DNA of 64,000 nt from Exiguobacterium sp. s122 (GTDB lineage: Bacteria > Bacillota > Bacilli > Exiguobacteriales > Exiguobacteriaceae). The position numbers were made by a program, and so were the translations under genes. Position 1 is the first letter of the stretch. Every line of letters begins with the position of its first letter. A model generated the notes under the pieces. The model saw only the letters and a list, made by a program, of their open reading frames with translations. It did not search any database and had not been told where the DNA came from. The stretch is taken from the NCBI RefSeq assembly GCF_018618475.1, contig NZ_JACSMD010000001.1, positions 930,001-994,000 on the forward strand. Reading direction: 5' to 3'. Shown in pieces: positions 9,204-18,172 of this stretch.

Positions 9204-10326
9204 AACGACGGACCCCCTTACAGGGGCCGTCACGCCGGCGATTTATCAGACGAGCACATACAAACAAGACGGAATCGGTAACTTGCGAGAAGGGTACGAG
9301 TATTCACGTACCGCTAACCCGACGCGCACGGCACTCGAGACGTTGATTGCAGACATCGAGGGCGGCGCACGTGGTTTTGCGTTCGCATCGGGGATGGCAG
9401 CCGTGTCGACGATTTTAATGCTCTTAAAATCTGGGGACCACGTCATCGTCGGTTCTGATGTATATGGAGGAACGTACCGTGTATTCAATCGAGTATTTCA
9501 ATCACTTGGCTTGGAGGCATCTTTTGTCGATACGGCCGATGAGACGGCGGTCCGCGCCGCGCTTCAGCCGAACACAAAAATGATTTACGTTGAGACACCG
9601 ACGAACCCGCTCTTAAACGTCACGGATTTGAAGCAGATGCGTCAAATCTCGGACGAGGCGGGGACGTTGTTCGTCGTCGACAATACGTTCATGACGCCAT
9701 ACTTCCAAAATCCGATCGAGTTCGGAGCGGATTACGTGCTTCATAGTGCGACGAAGTATTTAGGAGGCCATAGCGACGTCGTTGCCGGTCTCGTCGTCTC
9801 GCGCACCGAAGAACTCGGTGAAGACTTGGCGTTCTTACAAAACTCGGTCGGTGCCGTTCTCGGGCCACAGGACAGCTTCCTCGTTGTCCGTGGCATCAAG
9901 ACGCTTGCCGTCCGTATGGAAGAAATCGAATCGAACGCGCTCGCGCTCGTCGACTTCTTGACGAAACATGAAGCAGTCGGACGCGTCTTGCATCCGAGTA
10001 TCGCTAGTGAGGAAGCGAAGCGTGTTCATACGTCACAAGCACGCGGGTTCGGCGGCATGATCGCCTTTGATGTCGGATCAGCCGAAGCGGCCGAATTGAT
10101 TGTCGCGAAGACGCACTATTTCACGCTTGCGGAAAGTCTCGGTGCGGTCGAGAGTCTCATCAGTGTACCGGCACGAATGACGCATGCATCAATTCCGCCT
10201 GAACGACGCCTCGAGCTCGGGATTACAGACGGGCTTGTTCGAATCTCTGTCGGCCTTGAAGACGTAGCTGACTTGATCGAAGATTTGGAACAAGCGCTCG
10301 CTGCCGTCGAGACGATTTCAAACTAA
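9169..10326 (+). CDS. mccB: Cystathionine gamma-lyase MccB (Cys/Met metabolism PLP family)
   Basis: A fold-type I PLP enzyme of 385 residues with the family signatures YSRTANPTR, FASGMAA and the PLP-lysine motif SATKYLGGHSD near 204-214. Downstream of MccA it would cleave cystathionine to cysteine, completing homocysteine-to-cysteine conversion. The ATG at 9169 lies inside the end of mccA and has GAGGAGG just upstream, so translation is coupled. A strong terminator follows. A gamma-synthase role cannot be excluded from motifs, but the operon argues for lyase. Confidence 0.92.
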   Translation: MRTKTALIHGGKTTDPLTGAVTPAIYQTSTYKQDGIGNLREGYEYSRTANPTRTALETLIADIEGGARGFAFASGMAAVSTILMLLKSGDHVIVGSDVYGGTYRVFNRVFQSLGLEASFVDTADETAVRAALQPNTKMIYVETPTNPLLNVTDLKQMRQISDEAGTLFVVDNTFMTPYFQNPIEFGADYVLHSATKYLGGHSDVVAGLVVSRTEELGEDLAFLQNSVGAVLGPQDSFLVVRGIKTLAVRMEEIESNALALVDFLTKHEAVGRVLHPSIASEEAKRVHTSQARGFGGMIAFDVGSAEAAELIVAKTHYFTLAESLGAVESLISVPARMTHASIPPERRLELGITDGLVRISVGLEDVADLIEDLEQALAAVETISN

Positions 10327-10336
10327 ATGATTTAGG

Positions 10337-10370
10337 AAGAGAGGCAGTGCTTCGAGCACGCCTCTTTTTG
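10337..10370 (+). terminator. Terminator of the yrrT-luxS-mccAB operon
   Basis: The stem GAGGC-A-GTGCT / AGCAC-GCCTC has a 3-nt loop and one bulged A, extended by AGA/TTT pairing, and is followed by a T run (CTCTTTTTG). It lies 11 bp after the mccB stop. Confidence 0.88.
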
Positions 10371-10394
10371 TTCTGTATATAAGAAAGAAATATG

Positions 10395-10423
10395 TTGAAT
10401 GTAGATAACGCATCGACTAAACT
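10395..10423 (+). promoter_or_regulatory. SigA promoter of rarD
   Basis: TTGAAT (10395-10400), a 17-bp spacer and TAAACT (10418-10423), 25 bp upstream of the rarD start and after the mccB terminator. Confidence 0.6.
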
Positions 10424-10447
10424 GACGTTAATTGTAGGAGAGGGCAG

Positions 10448-11335
10448 GTGAATACGTTGAATAAAGGAGTCTTGACCACGGTTGGCGCATACGTCATGTG
10501 GGGGATCCTCCCGATTTATTGGAAGTTTCTACAGGAAATCCCGAGCAGTCAAATTCTCGCTCATCGAATCGTTTGGTCGTTTTTATTCATCTTGCTCGTC
10601 TTGAAGTGGACGAAACAGTGGACGGAATTCAATTATGCGTTACGTCACCGAGCGACTCGAAACGCTTTCATGTTGAACGGGTTCATCGTCAGTGCGAACT
10701 GGTTTGTTTACATATGGGCCGTGAACCATGGTTACATCATTGAAGCTTCACTCGGCTATTACATCAATCCGCTCGTCAGTATGGTGTTAGGAGTGCTCGT
10801 GTTTCGGGAATCATTAAATCGGGTCCAGTGGCTCGCTGTCGGGGTGGCCACGATTGGGGTGCTCGTCTTGACGTTTGGTTACGGTTCATTCCCTTGGATT
10901 GCGTTCATCTTGGCAAGTACGTTCGGATTTTACGGGATGGTAAAAAAGCGACGGCCGCTCGCCTCGACGGTCAGTCTCGGCATCGAGACGCTCGCGGTTG
11001 TACCGGTCGCGGTTTTGTTTCTCGCGTTCGAGACGTCGCGGGAGACGCTCACCCTCACTCCGTCTCCGATTATTTGGCTCGCCCTACTCGGGACCGGCGT
11101 CATGACGGCGTTACCGCTCTTGTTGTTCGGCTACGGAGCGCAGCACATCCCGTTCACACTTGTTGGGTTTTTGCAGTTCATCGCACCGACAATCAGTCTG
11201 GCGATTGGCGTCATCCTGTACCATGAGCCGTTCACGGCATATCACGTGTTCGCGTTCACGTGTATTTGGCTCGCCATCTTCTTCTTTAGCTGGAACAGCT
11301 GGGTCCAAACGAGAAAACGACGCCAGCTTGCTTAA
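10448..11335 (+). CDS. rarD: EamA-family transporter RarD
   Basis: An integral membrane protein of 295 residues with about ten hydrophobic segments in two EamA-like halves. The N-terminal stretch GAYVMWGILPIYWKFL and the FxxSANWFVYIWAVN segment are typical of the RarD branch (chloramphenicol-sensitive protein RarD). The substrate is unknown; family members are drug/metabolite exporters. The start is GTG at 10448, with AGGAGAG about 8 bp upstream. It has its own promoter and is monocistronic. Confidence 0.9.
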   Translation: MNTLNKGVLTTVGAYVMWGILPIYWKFLQEIPSSQILAHRIVWSFLFILLVLKWTKQWTEFNYALRHRATRNAFMLNGFIVSANWFVYIWAVNHGYIIEASLGYYINPLVSMVLGVLVFRESLNRVQWLAVGVATIGVLVLTFGYGSFPWIAFILASTFGFYGMVKKRRPLASTVSLGIETLAVVPVAVLFLAFETSRETLTLTPSPIIWLALLGTGVMTALPLLLFGYGAQHIPFTLVGFLQFIAPTISLAIGVILYHEPFTAYHVFAFTCIWLAIFFFSWNSWVQTRKRRQLA

Positions 11336-11343
11336 ATGAAAGC

Positions 11344-11372
11344 TGTTACAAGCGCGTAAAACATGATAATAT
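11344..11372 (+). promoter_or_regulatory. Candidate promoter of deoC
   Basis: TGTTAC (11344-11349), a 17-bp spacer and TAATAT (11367-11372). The -10 is good and the -35 weak. The pair of GTCAGAC repeats just downstream could hold a repressor. Confidence 0.5.
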
Positions 11373-11379
11373 GTTAGAG

Positions 11380-11399
11380 GTCAGACCTATATGTCAGAC
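11380..11399 (+). repeat. GTCAGAC direct repeat upstream of deoC (operator candidate)
   Basis: The heptamer GTCAGAC occurs at 11380-11386 and again at 11393-11399, a 13-bp period. It lies between the deoC -10 and its ribosome site, where a repressor would block transcription. No known operator consensus was matched. Confidence 0.45.
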
Positions 11400-11425
11400 T
11401 CAACGTTTAAAGGAGGAACTACACG

Positions 11426-12091
11426 ATGGAATTAGCACGTTATATCGATCACACGGCACTAAAGGCAGAAACGACGAAAGATCAAATCACGAAGCTTTGC
11501 GAAGAAGCACTTGAATACAAGTTCGCGAGCGTTTGTGTCAACCCGACATGGGTGAAGTACGCTGCAGCACAACTCAAGTCAGATGACGACGTCAAAGTAT
11601 GTACGGTCATCGGTTTCCCGCTTGGCGCGAACACGCCGGAAGTAAAAGCGTTCGAGACGAAAGATGCGATTGCGAACGGGGCAGACGAAGTCGATATGGT
11701 CATTAATATCGCGGCGTTAAAAGATGGTGACTTGGAGCTTGTCGAGCGTGACATCCGTGCAGTCGTAGAAGCGGCGAACGGCACACTTGTCAAAGTCATC
11801 TTCGAAACATGCTTACTCACAAAAGAAGAAATCAAGACGGCAGCCGAGTTGTCTGTGAAAGCTGGTGCCGATTTCGTGAAGACATCGACTGGCTTCTCGA
11901 CGGGCGGCGCGACGGTGGAGGATATTCGCCTCATGCGTGAGACAGTCGGACCAGATGTCGGCGTAAAAGCGTCGGGTGGCGTACGTGACTTCGAGGGCGC
12001 GAAAGCGATGATTGATGCTGGTGCGACGCGCATCGGGGCATCGGCTGGAATCGCCATCGTCACGGGCGGTCGTTCAGACAGCGACTATTAA
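11426..12091 (+). CDS. deoC: Deoxyribose-phosphate aldolase DeoC
   Basis: DeoC reversibly cleaves 2-deoxyribose 5-phosphate into glyceraldehyde 3-phosphate and acetaldehyde, letting the cell use deoxynucleosides as carbon. It is a TIM-barrel class I aldolase of 221 residues. The Schiff-base lysine is in [10 protein letters not shown] (about 152), and the second active-site lysine is in GVKASGG (about 181). Start ATG at 11426 follows AAAGGAGGAAC. It stands alone here, not beside deoR, nupC or pdp as in many Bacilli. Confidence 0.96.
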   Translation: MELARYIDHTALKAETTKDQITKLCEEALEYKFASVCVNPTWVKYAAAQLKSDDDVKVCTVIGFPLGANTPEVKAFETKDAIANGADEVDMVINIAALKDGDLELVERDIRAVVEAANGTLVKVIFETCLLTKEEIKTAAELSVKAGADFVKTSTGFSTGGATVEDIRLMRETVGPDVGVKASGGVRDFEGAKAMIDAGATRIGASAGIAIVTGGRSDSDY

Positions 12092-12101
12092 GAACTAGTG
12101 G

Positions 12102-12130
12102 TTGACCTCACGACTTAATTTCACTATAAT
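12102..12130 (+). promoter_or_regulatory. Strong SigA promoter of rpsU-yqeY
   Basis: TTGACC (12102-12107), exactly 17 bp, then a consensus TATAAT (12125-12130), 60 bp before the rpsU start. One of the clearest promoters in the window, as expected for a ribosomal protein gene. Confidence 0.85.
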
Positions 12131-12189
12131 ATGATATGACGTGTGAAACACGTTTCCTTAGTCGTGTAATTCGGAGGGAGGGAAAACTA

Positions 12190-12363
12190 GTGGAAACTCG
12201 TGTCCGTAAAAACGAATCGCTTGAAGACGCTCTTCGTCGTTTCAAACGCGGTGTTTCGAAGGATGGCACACTTGCCGAAGTTCGTAAACGTCGTCACTAC
12301 GAAAAGCCAAGCGTAAAACGCAAATTGAAATCAGAAGCTGCGCGTAAGCGTAAGAAATTCTGA
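12190..12363 (+). CDS. rpsU: 30S ribosomal protein S21
   Basis: A 57-residue, strongly basic protein of the small ribosomal subunit near the anti-Shine-Dalgarno end of 16S rRNA. The sequence [16 protein letters not shown] and the tail [11 protein letters not shown] are diagnostic for S21. The open frame begins at 12136, but the GTG at 12190 follows a strong GGAGGGAGGG site and gives the family length, so I chose it. yqeY follows after 33 bp and is probably co-transcribed, as in Bacillus. Confidence 0.97.
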   Translation: METRVRKNESLEDALRRFKRGVSKDGTLAEVRKRRHYEKPSVKRKLKSEAARKRKKF

Positions 12364-12396
12364 TTCCAGTTTCATTTGTAGAGAGGGTGTTAGCTC

Positions 12397-12846
12397 ATGA
12401 GTCTTCAAGAACGCTTGACGGACGACATGAAGCAAGCCATGCGCGCCAAACAAAAAGATCGTCTCACGACGATCCGGATGGTCAAAGCGTCGCTCCAAAA
12501 TGAGGCTATCAAATTTGGCCGACAAGATCTAACTGAGGAAGAGGAACTCACGGTGCTCAACCGAGAGATGAAACAGCGCAGAGACTCCCTCCGAGAATTC
12601 GAAAGCGCTGGTCGTGAAGACCTTGCTTCTAAAGTTGCTGACGAGATTGTCGTGCTAGAAGCCTATATGCCTGAACAACTCTCTGAGGAAGAGGTCACCG
12701 CAATCGTCAACGCAGCGATTGCTCAGACGAATGCGTCGGCCCCGTCCGATATGGGTAAGGTGATGGGCGTCGTCATGCCTCAAGTTAAAGGCAAGGCAGA
12801 CGGTGGTCTTGTGAACCGAATTGTCAAACAACAATTGACGAATTAA
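12397..12846 (+). CDS. yqeY: YqeY / GatB-YqeY domain protein
   Basis: A cytoplasmic protein of 149 residues that matches the YqeY family throughout: [17 protein letters not shown] at the start, the [12 protein letters not shown] segment, and [12 protein letters not shown]. The C-terminal part resembles the tRNA-binding tail of the amidotransferase subunit GatB, so a role with tRNA is inferred; the function is not settled. It follows rpsU and is followed by a strong terminator. Confidence 0.93.
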   Translation: MSLQERLTDDMKQAMRAKQKDRLTTIRMVKASLQNEAIKFGRQDLTEEEELTVLNREMKQRRDSLREFESAGREDLASKVADEIVVLEAYMPEQLSEEEVTAIVNAAIAQTNASAPSDMGKVMGVVMPQVKGKADGGLVNRIVKQQLTN

Positions 12847-12853
12847 CTAAATT

Positions 12854-12895
12854 GGCAGGGTCTTTTGGAAATTCCAAAAGATTCTGCCTTTTTTT
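12854..12895 (+). terminator. Terminator of rpsU-yqeY
   Basis: A long hairpin (GGCAG..TCTTTTGGA / TCCAAAAGA..CTGCC, 3-nt loop) is followed by seven Ts at 12889-12895. Confidence 0.9.
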
Positions 12896-12980
12896 GCGTA
12901 TTCTGAAACCACATTCATTCTCGTTTCGTATACACTAGAGATAAGAGGTAGCTTTGTATTTGGAAGGGGGTAGCAGTACG

Positions 12981-13493
12981 ATGACATTTGGTCTCGGAGT
13001 GATTCTGACAGTTTTTTTCGTCGGGGTCGTCCTTCTTGGAATTGAAGTGTTCGTTGCCGGTTTTGGATTGTTTGGAGTGCTCGGTATAGGTGCCGTCGTC
13101 GCTAGTCTGATTATGGCGGGCGCCACGATCGGTCAGCTATGGTTATCACTCGGTTTGGCCACGGCCATTGTGGCCGGACTTGGATTTTGGGCGTATCGAC
13201 GTTTACAATCGAATCGATCGCTCATGTACAAGGGCCTCATCTTGACGGACTCGACGTCGTCGGAAAAAGGTTACTTGTCACATGCCGACAAACAAAGTTT
13301 GCTCGGCAAAGTCGGCGTCACATTGACACCACTTCGTCCAGCGGGTACCGCTGAGATTGAAGGAGAACGAATCGATGTCGTGACAGAGGGTGGCTATCTC
13401 GATCAACAAACTAAAATTCAGGTATATAAAGTCGATTCAGGACGCGTCGTCGTCCGGAACTTTATAGAGCCGAAGGAGGATGTAACAGAATGA
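12981..13493 (+). CDS. NfeD-like membrane protein (short form, no protease domain)
   Basis: A 170-residue protein with two to three N-terminal membrane helices (about 4-75) and a C-terminal beta-rich OB-fold-like domain. The C-terminal domain carries the NfeD signature [20 protein letters not shown]. NfeD proteins pair with flotillins in the membrane. The B. subtilis partner YqeZ is about 430 residues and has a ClpP-class protease domain, which is absent here. The frame is open from a TTG at 12954, but GGAAGGGGG is correctly spaced for the ATG at 12981. It overlaps floA by 4 bp. Confidence 0.88.
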   Translation: MTFGLGVILTVFFVGVVLLGIEVFVAGFGLFGVLGIGAVVASLIMAGATIGQLWLSLGLATAIVAGLGFWAYRRLQSNRSLMYKGLILTDSTSSEKGYLSHADKQSLLGKVGVTLTPLRPAGTAEIEGERIDVVTEGGYLDQQTKIQVYKVDSGRVVVRNFIEPKEDVTE

Positions 13494-14473
13494 CACCAGA
13501 ATTATTGACCACGTTACTCATCTCAGGTGGAGGTTTGATTGCCCTAGCGGTATTCTTCACGTTTGTACCGGTAGGATTATGGATTAGCTCGTTCGCAGCA
13601 GGCGTTCACGTGTCGATTTTTACGCTCGTTGGGATGCGACTCCGTCGCGTCGTCCCGTCGAAAATCGTCAACCCGCTCATTAAAGCGGTCAAAGCCGGTC
13701 TCGGTTTGAACACGAACCAGCTCGAGAGTCACTTCCTTGCCGGCGGGAACGTCGACCGTGTCGTCAACGCATTGATTGCTGCTCACCGCGCGAACATCGA
13801 ATTGTCGTTCGAGCGTGCAGCGGCCATCGATCTTGCTGGTCGAAACGTGCTTGAAGCGGTTCAGATGTCCGTTAACCCGAAAGTGATTGAAACACCGTTC
13901 ATCGCTGGTGTGGCGATGGATGGGATTGAAGTGAAAGCGAAAGCTCGAATCACGGTCCGTGCCAACATCGACCGACTCGTCGGGGGTGCCGGTGAAGAGA
14001 CGATTATTGCACGTGTTGGTGAAGGGGTCGTTTCAACAATCGGTTCGCAAAACAATCATAAACACGTCCTCGAGAATCCAGACTTGATTTCACGCACGGT
14101 CTTGACGAAAGGTCTTGATTCAGGAACGGCGTTTGAGATTCTGTCGATTGACATTGCCGACATTGATATCGGGAAAAACATCGGTGCGGTGCTTCAGACG
14201 GACCAAGCTGAAGCAGACAAGAAGATTGCACAAGCGAAAGCGGAAGAGCGCCGCGCGATGGCGATTGCCCGCGAACAAGAGATGAAATCTTCTGTCGAAG
14301 AGATGCGCGCGAAAGTTGTTGCTGCCGAAGCCGAAGTACCACTCGCGATGGCCGAGGCGCTCCGCCACGGCAAACTCGGTGTTATGGACTACGTCAACTA
14401 CTTGAACGTCCAAGCCGATACAGACATGCGTAAAGCGATCGGTCACCCAGTCGAATCTGACAATAGAGAGTAA
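13490..14473 (+). CDS. floA: Flotillin-like protein FloA
   Basis: A 327-residue membrane scaffold protein of functional membrane microdomains. It has an N-terminal hairpin or transmembrane region (about 8-42), an SPFH/band-7-like domain, and an Ala/Glu-rich coiled-coil stretch (about 240-295, [17 protein letters not shown]). The sequence is characteristic of the FloA/YqfA group. The ATG overlaps the NfeD gene stop (ATGA), and AAGGAGG precedes it, so the two are translated together, consistent with a physical NfeD-flotillin pair. Confidence 0.96.
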   Translation: MTPELLTTLLISGGGLIALAVFFTFVPVGLWISSFAAGVHVSIFTLVGMRLRRVVPSKIVNPLIKAVKAGLGLNTNQLESHFLAGGNVDRVVNALIAAHRANIELSFERAAAIDLAGRNVLEAVQMSVNPKVIETPFIAGVAMDGIEVKAKARITVRANIDRLVGGAGEETIIARVGEGVVSTIGSQNNHKHVLENPDLISRTVLTKGLDSGTAFEILSIDIADIDIGKNIGAVLQTDQAEADKKIAQAKAEERRAMAIAREQEMKSSVEEMRAKVVAAEAEVPLAMAEALRHGKLGVMDYVNYLNVQADTDMRKAIGHPVESDNRE

Positions 14474-14478
14474 TCGAT

Positions 14479-14937
14479 ATGGATGGACTGTGGGTACTCC
14501 TACTCGCCGCGTTCGGGATCGCCTCGGCGGTCATGAAACGGCTAGAGAAATCCTCGTCGACGACGGGAGAGCGTCCCCCAAGTTCGGACTTGAAACGCTA
14601 TCTCGATACGGTCGGCGACATGATGAAAGAAGTCGAAGGTTCGCTTGACGAACCGAAACAAGCACAAGGACAAGGACAGAAGTTGCGTCGTCGTGTCGCG
14701 GCTCCGGCGGCTCCGGAACAAACGTTAGGTCGACCATACGACCCGGACCGTCACGCGCCGAAACGGCGAGAACAACAACCGGCAGTCAGCCGGGAGTTCG
14801 AACAGACGGTGAAGATTCCGCCCCTTACGGAAGCGGAATCGACACGTCCGCAACCACGTATGTCGATGAAACAAGTGAGACAAGCGGTCGTGTGGAGTGA
14901 AATCATTCAGCCGCCCGTCTCAAAACGAAAGCGTTGA
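14479..14937 (+). CDS. Small bitopic membrane protein downstream of floA, function unknown
   Basis: A 152-residue protein with one N-terminal membrane helix (GLWVLLLAAFGIASAVM) and a long, disordered, Arg/Pro/Gln-rich cytoplasmic part. It ends in the conserved-looking motif QAVVWSEIIQPPVSKRKR. Similar SEI.PP tails occur at the C-terminus of small membrane proteins of Firmicutes, but I cannot assign a function. It starts 6 bp after floA and is the last gene of the NfeD-FloA operon, occupying the position of B. subtilis yqfB. The sporulation genes yqfC and yqfD that follow in Bacillus are absent. Confidence 0.8.
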   Translation: MDGLWVLLLAAFGIASAVMKRLEKSSSTTGERPPSSDLKRYLDTVGDMMKEVEGSLDEPKQAQGQGQKLRRRVAAPAAPEQTLGRPYDPDRHAPKRREQQPAVSREFEQTVKIPPLTEAESTRPQPRMSMKQVRQAVVWSEIIQPPVSKRKR

Positions 14938-14943
14938 ATGAGG

Positions 14944-15017
14944 CAGTGACTGGAACCGCCTTGATGTGTTGGTTTAATCCAACAATCAAGTGCGGTTCTT
15001 CTCGTTACTGCTTTTTT
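14944..15017 (+). terminator. Long compound hairpin terminator after the floA operon
   Basis: Four successive paired blocks (CAGTGAC/GTTACTG, GGAACCGC/GCGGTTCT, CTTGAT/ATCAAG, TGTTGG/CCAACA) form a near-continuous stem with loop TTTAAT at 14973-14978. It ends in six Ts at 15012-15017. Unusually long for a simple terminator. Confidence 0.8.
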
Positions 15018-15040
15018 GCTCGTGCAAGGGGCGGTCTTTC

Positions 15041-15069
15041 TTTCACGAACGGCTTGATAGTGCTAAAGT
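15041..15069 (+). promoter_or_regulatory. Candidate SigA promoter of the phoH operon
   Basis: TTTCAC (15041-15046), a 17-bp spacer and TAAAGT (15064-15069), located after the long terminator and 41 bp before the phoH start. Confidence 0.5.
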
Positions 15070-15109
15070 AGAGAGGGAACATTCTATTCAAGAGGGGGAG
15101 TATCAACCA

Positions 15110-16072
15110 TTGATTATGACTGATAAAATTCCGTTCGTCATGGAGCATGCGAACGAAGCACAAGCACTCCTTGGACCGAAAGACGAAGTGTTCGAGGCGA
15201 TCGAATCTGAGCTTTCCGTCGCATTGACACCTCGAGGAGAAGAACTCATCATTCAAGCAGACTCCGCCGATACGTTAGAGCTCACGAAACAAGTCGTTAA
15301 GACGTTGCAGCAGCTCGTCAAAAAAGGTGCGCGCTTGAACGAAAGTGATGCGATTAGCGTCATCCAACACATTCAAGTCGGAAAAGGGGACGAGTTGCTC
15401 GAACATTATGAGCGTGTCGTGTTCACGACGAGTAAAGGCAAGCCGATTCGCGCGAAGACGGTCGGTCAGAGCCGATACGTCCGTGCTATCGAGCGACGTG
15501 ATCTCGTCTTTGGAATCGGTCCGGCCGGGACAGGGAAGACGTATTTAGCGGTCGTCCTCGCAGTGCGTGCTTTGAAAGAAGGTCAAGTGAAGCGAATCAT
15601 CTTGACGCGTCCGGCCGTGGAGGCGGGTGAAAGCCTCGGCTTTTTACCGGGTGACTTGAAAGAGAAAGTCGACCCATACTTGCGCCCACTTTATGACGCT
15701 TTGTTTGATGTATATGGCATGGAACAGACGAATCGTTTGCTCGAGCGCGGGACGATTGAAGTCGCCCCACTCGCTTACATGCGGGGACGGACGCTCGAAG
15801 ATGCGTTCGTCATCTTAGATGAAGCGCAGAACACGACGAAAGAACAGATGAAGATGTTCCTGACGCGTCTCGGATTCGGGTCGAAAATGGTTGTGACGGG
15901 GGATTTGACACAAGTCGATTTACCGAAAGGAAAGGCGTCCGGGTTACAAGAGGCGCTTCGTTTATTAGAAGGGGTAGATGGGATTCATTTCGAGCACTTT
16001 ACCGCCTCGGACGTCGTCCGCCATCCACTCGTCAAGAAAATCATCAACGCCTATAGCACGGATCTTACATGA
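15110..16072 (+). CDS. phoH: PhoH family ATPase
   Basis: A cytoplasmic P-loop ATPase of 320 residues. It has a short N-terminal domain (about 1-110) and the PhoH core with Walker A GPAGTGKT and Walker B FVILDEAQN. It is related to superfamily 1 helicase cores and is linked to RNA metabolism; the exact role is unknown. The frame is open from 14990, but that would start inside the terminator. GAGGGGGAG at 15092-15100 fits the TTG at 15110 (9-bp spacing) better than the ATG at 15116. First gene of phoH-pgpH-ybeY-dgkA-era-recO. Confidence 0.94.
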   Translation: MIMTDKIPFVMEHANEAQALLGPKDEVFEAIESELSVALTPRGEELIIQADSADTLELTKQVVKTLQQLVKKGARLNESDAISVIQHIQVGKGDELLEHYERVVFTTSKGKPIRAKTVGQSRYVRAIERRDLVFGIGPAGTGKTYLAVVLAVRALKEGQVKRIILTRPAVEAGESLGFLPGDLKEKVDPYLRPLYDALFDVYGMEQTNRLLERGTIEVAPLAYMRGRTLEDAFVILDEAQNTTKEQMKMFLTRLGFGSKMVVTGDLTQVDLPKGKASGLQEALRLLEGVDGIHFEHFTASDVVRHPLVKKIINAYSTDLT

Positions 16073-16090
16073 CGAAAGGGGGGGGCACTG

Positions 16091-18172
16091 ATGCAACGAG
16101 CACGTCAATGGACGGTAGCGGCGATTTCGATCGCTTTCTTCCTCATCCTTGGGGCGATTCTTTACTTTACAGTGCGCCCGACCATCATAAGTGTCGAACC
16201 GCTCGGAATCGCCGAACAAGATATCCGTTCACCGATCACGATTGAAGATCGCGTCGCAACCGAACGGTTAAGACAAGAAGCGACGAACGCTGTCGGTAGC
16301 CAGTTCTCGCTCCGCCGTGAGTTCGCCGATCAACAAATCGCGAAAGTTGAGCAATTGTTCGCGGCATATGAGAATACGGACGACGACACGGAACTCGCTG
16401 ACATTAAAAGCCGTCTCAATTCAACCGATGCGAACGGCTTCCTCGGAGATGATGAGTTGAACGCCTTGCTCCAAGCGAGCGAGAATACGCGTAGGACAGT
16501 CGAAGACGTCACTGTGACGGCACTTCAAGAAGTCATGGGCAACCGCATCGAAACGAGCTCCGACTCGATTGCTGACGCCCGTGACCGCGCCGGGACGCTC
16601 ATCGATCAATCGCCGCTCTCGCTTGAGTTTCGGACGATCGCCAAAAGCTTGAGCGACCAGCTCATCGTGCCGAACTACGTCTTCGATTCTGAAGCGACGC
16701 GGCAAAAAGAACAAGAAGCGGTCGACGCCGTCGATCCGGTCATCATTCAAGAAGGCCAACTCCTCGTCAATCAAGGGGAAGTCGTGACGCGCGAGATTTA
16801 TCGGAAACTCGAACTGAGTGGTGCCATCGATCCGAACCGATCGTTCGCACCGTTGTTCGGAGCTTACTTACTGAGTGGTCTATTGACGGCAGGATTTTTG
16901 TTTATGCTTATCCGCTCGAAAATTAATGAACTACTGCTCCGCCCGAAAATCTTGATCACGGTATACGGTCTGCTCTTATTCCAACTCGGGCTCTTTTTCG
17001 GGGTCGGCTATATCGGGGTTGAATTCACGACATACGCATACGTCCTCGCACCGACCGCATTTGTCGTCTTGCTCCTCCGGATTTTGGTCGATGAACGGGT
17101 TGCGCTCGCATCGGCATTGATTACGATGGTCGCCGGGGCCATCGTCGTCAGTTACGGACAGAATACGAGCTTCATGACAGTCGTCTACTTTGCGACGGGT
17201 AGTTTCCTCGCCGTATTCTTAGTCGAACCGAAGATTCAACGAAAACGATTATTCTTGTCTGGCATCTTACTGGGGATTATCAATATCATTATGGTGCTCG
17301 CACTCTTATTTTTACGCAATACGCAAGTGTCGTGGGAGATGGCCGCGTACTTGTCCGGCTTCGCCGTTGTCGGGGCGCTTTTATCGATCGTGCTCACGTT
17401 TGGCTTCTTGCCGTTTCTCGAGCCATGGTTCGGTGTCTTATCGTCGGGACGTCTCGTCGAACTCATGAGTCCGACCCATCCACTCCTTCGCAAGCTGTTG
17501 ATGGAAGCGCCGGGCACGTATCATCACAGTATGATGGTCGCCAACTTGGCCGAGTCGGCATGTGAGGCCATTGGGGCTGACGGATTGCTCGCTCGCGTGG
17601 CGAGTTATTATCACGACCTCGGGAAGACCGAGCGCCCCCTTCACTTTATCGAGAATCAACAGAACGGGATCAATCCACATGACCGGCTCACGCCGGAAGA
17701 GTCGGCCGATATCATTATGGCCCATCCGTATGACGGCGCTGATTTGTTGCGACGCTATAAGTTGCCGCAGGAGATTATCGATATCGCCGAGCAACATCAC
17801 GGGACGTCACTGTTAAAATTCTTTTTTGTCAAAGCAAAAGAGACGCGCGACGTATCTGAATCACGCTTCCGCTATCCGGGGCCAAAACCGCAGACGCGCG
17901 AGGCGGCCGTCGTGATGATTGTCGATTCGATCGAGGCTGCGGTCCGGTCACAAAAACAACCGACTCCTGATCGCATTCGTCAGCTCGTCAATGCCATCAT
18001 TCGCGACAAGTTGCAAGACGGTCAGTTTGAGGATTGTGACTTGACGACGAGAGAAGTATGGCGTGTCGGCGAGAGTGCCTGTGAGACGTTGACTGGCCTG
18101 TTCCATGAACGCATCGAATATCCAGAATTAAAGAAAGAAGGCGACATGCATGCAAATCATCTCGAACGATGA
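16091..18172 (+). CDS. pgpH: 7TM-HD cyclic-di-AMP phosphodiesterase PgpH
   Basis: A 693-residue membrane enzyme that hydrolyses cyclic di-AMP, the potassium/osmotic second messenger. It has one N-terminal membrane helix, a long extracellular 7TMR-HDED domain (about 35-265), a block of seven helices (about 275-460), and a cytoplasmic HD domain. The HD-domain motifs are HHSMMVANLAE, YYHDLGKTERP (the HD pair) and EQHHGT. This is the YqfF/PgpH architecture and length. The ATG at 16091 follows a G-rich ribosome site. Its end overlaps ybeY by 23 bp. Confidence 0.96.
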   Translation: MQRARQWTVAAISIAFFLILGAILYFTVRPTIISVEPLGIAEQDIRSPITIEDRVATERLRQEATNAVGSQFSLRREFADQQIAKVEQLFAAYENTDDDTELADIKSRLNSTDANGFLGDDELNALLQASENTRRTVEDVTVTALQEVMGNRIETSSDSIADARDRAGTLIDQSPLSLEFRTIAKSLSDQLIVPNYVFDSEATRQKEQEAVDAVDPVIIQEGQLLVNQGEVVTREIYRKLELSGAIDPNRSFAPLFGAYLLSGLLTAGFLFMLIRSKINELLLRPKILITVYGLLLFQLGLFFGVGYIGVEFTTYAYVLAPTAFVVLLLRILVDERVALASALITMVAGAIVVSYGQNTSFMTVVYFATGSFLAVFLVEPKIQRKRLFLSGILLGIINIIMVLALLFLRNTQVSWEMAAYLSGFAVVGALLSIVLTFGFLPFLEPWFGVLSSGRLVELMSPTHPLLRKLLMEAPGTYHHSMMVANLAESACEAIGADGLLARVASYYHDLGKTERPLHFIENQQNGINPHDRLTPEESADIIMAHPYDGADLLRRYKLPQEIIDIAEQHHGTSLLKFFFVKAKETRDVSESRFRYPGPKPQTREAAVVMIVDSIEAAVRSQKQPTPDRIRQLVNAIIRDKLQDGQFEDCDLTTREVWRVGESACETLTGLFHERIEYPELKKEGDMHANHLER

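Noticed and set aside
14990-15109. N-terminal extension of PhoH by 40 residues
   Set aside because: It would begin in the right arm of the terminator and before the promoter; the ribosome site fits the TTG at 15110.
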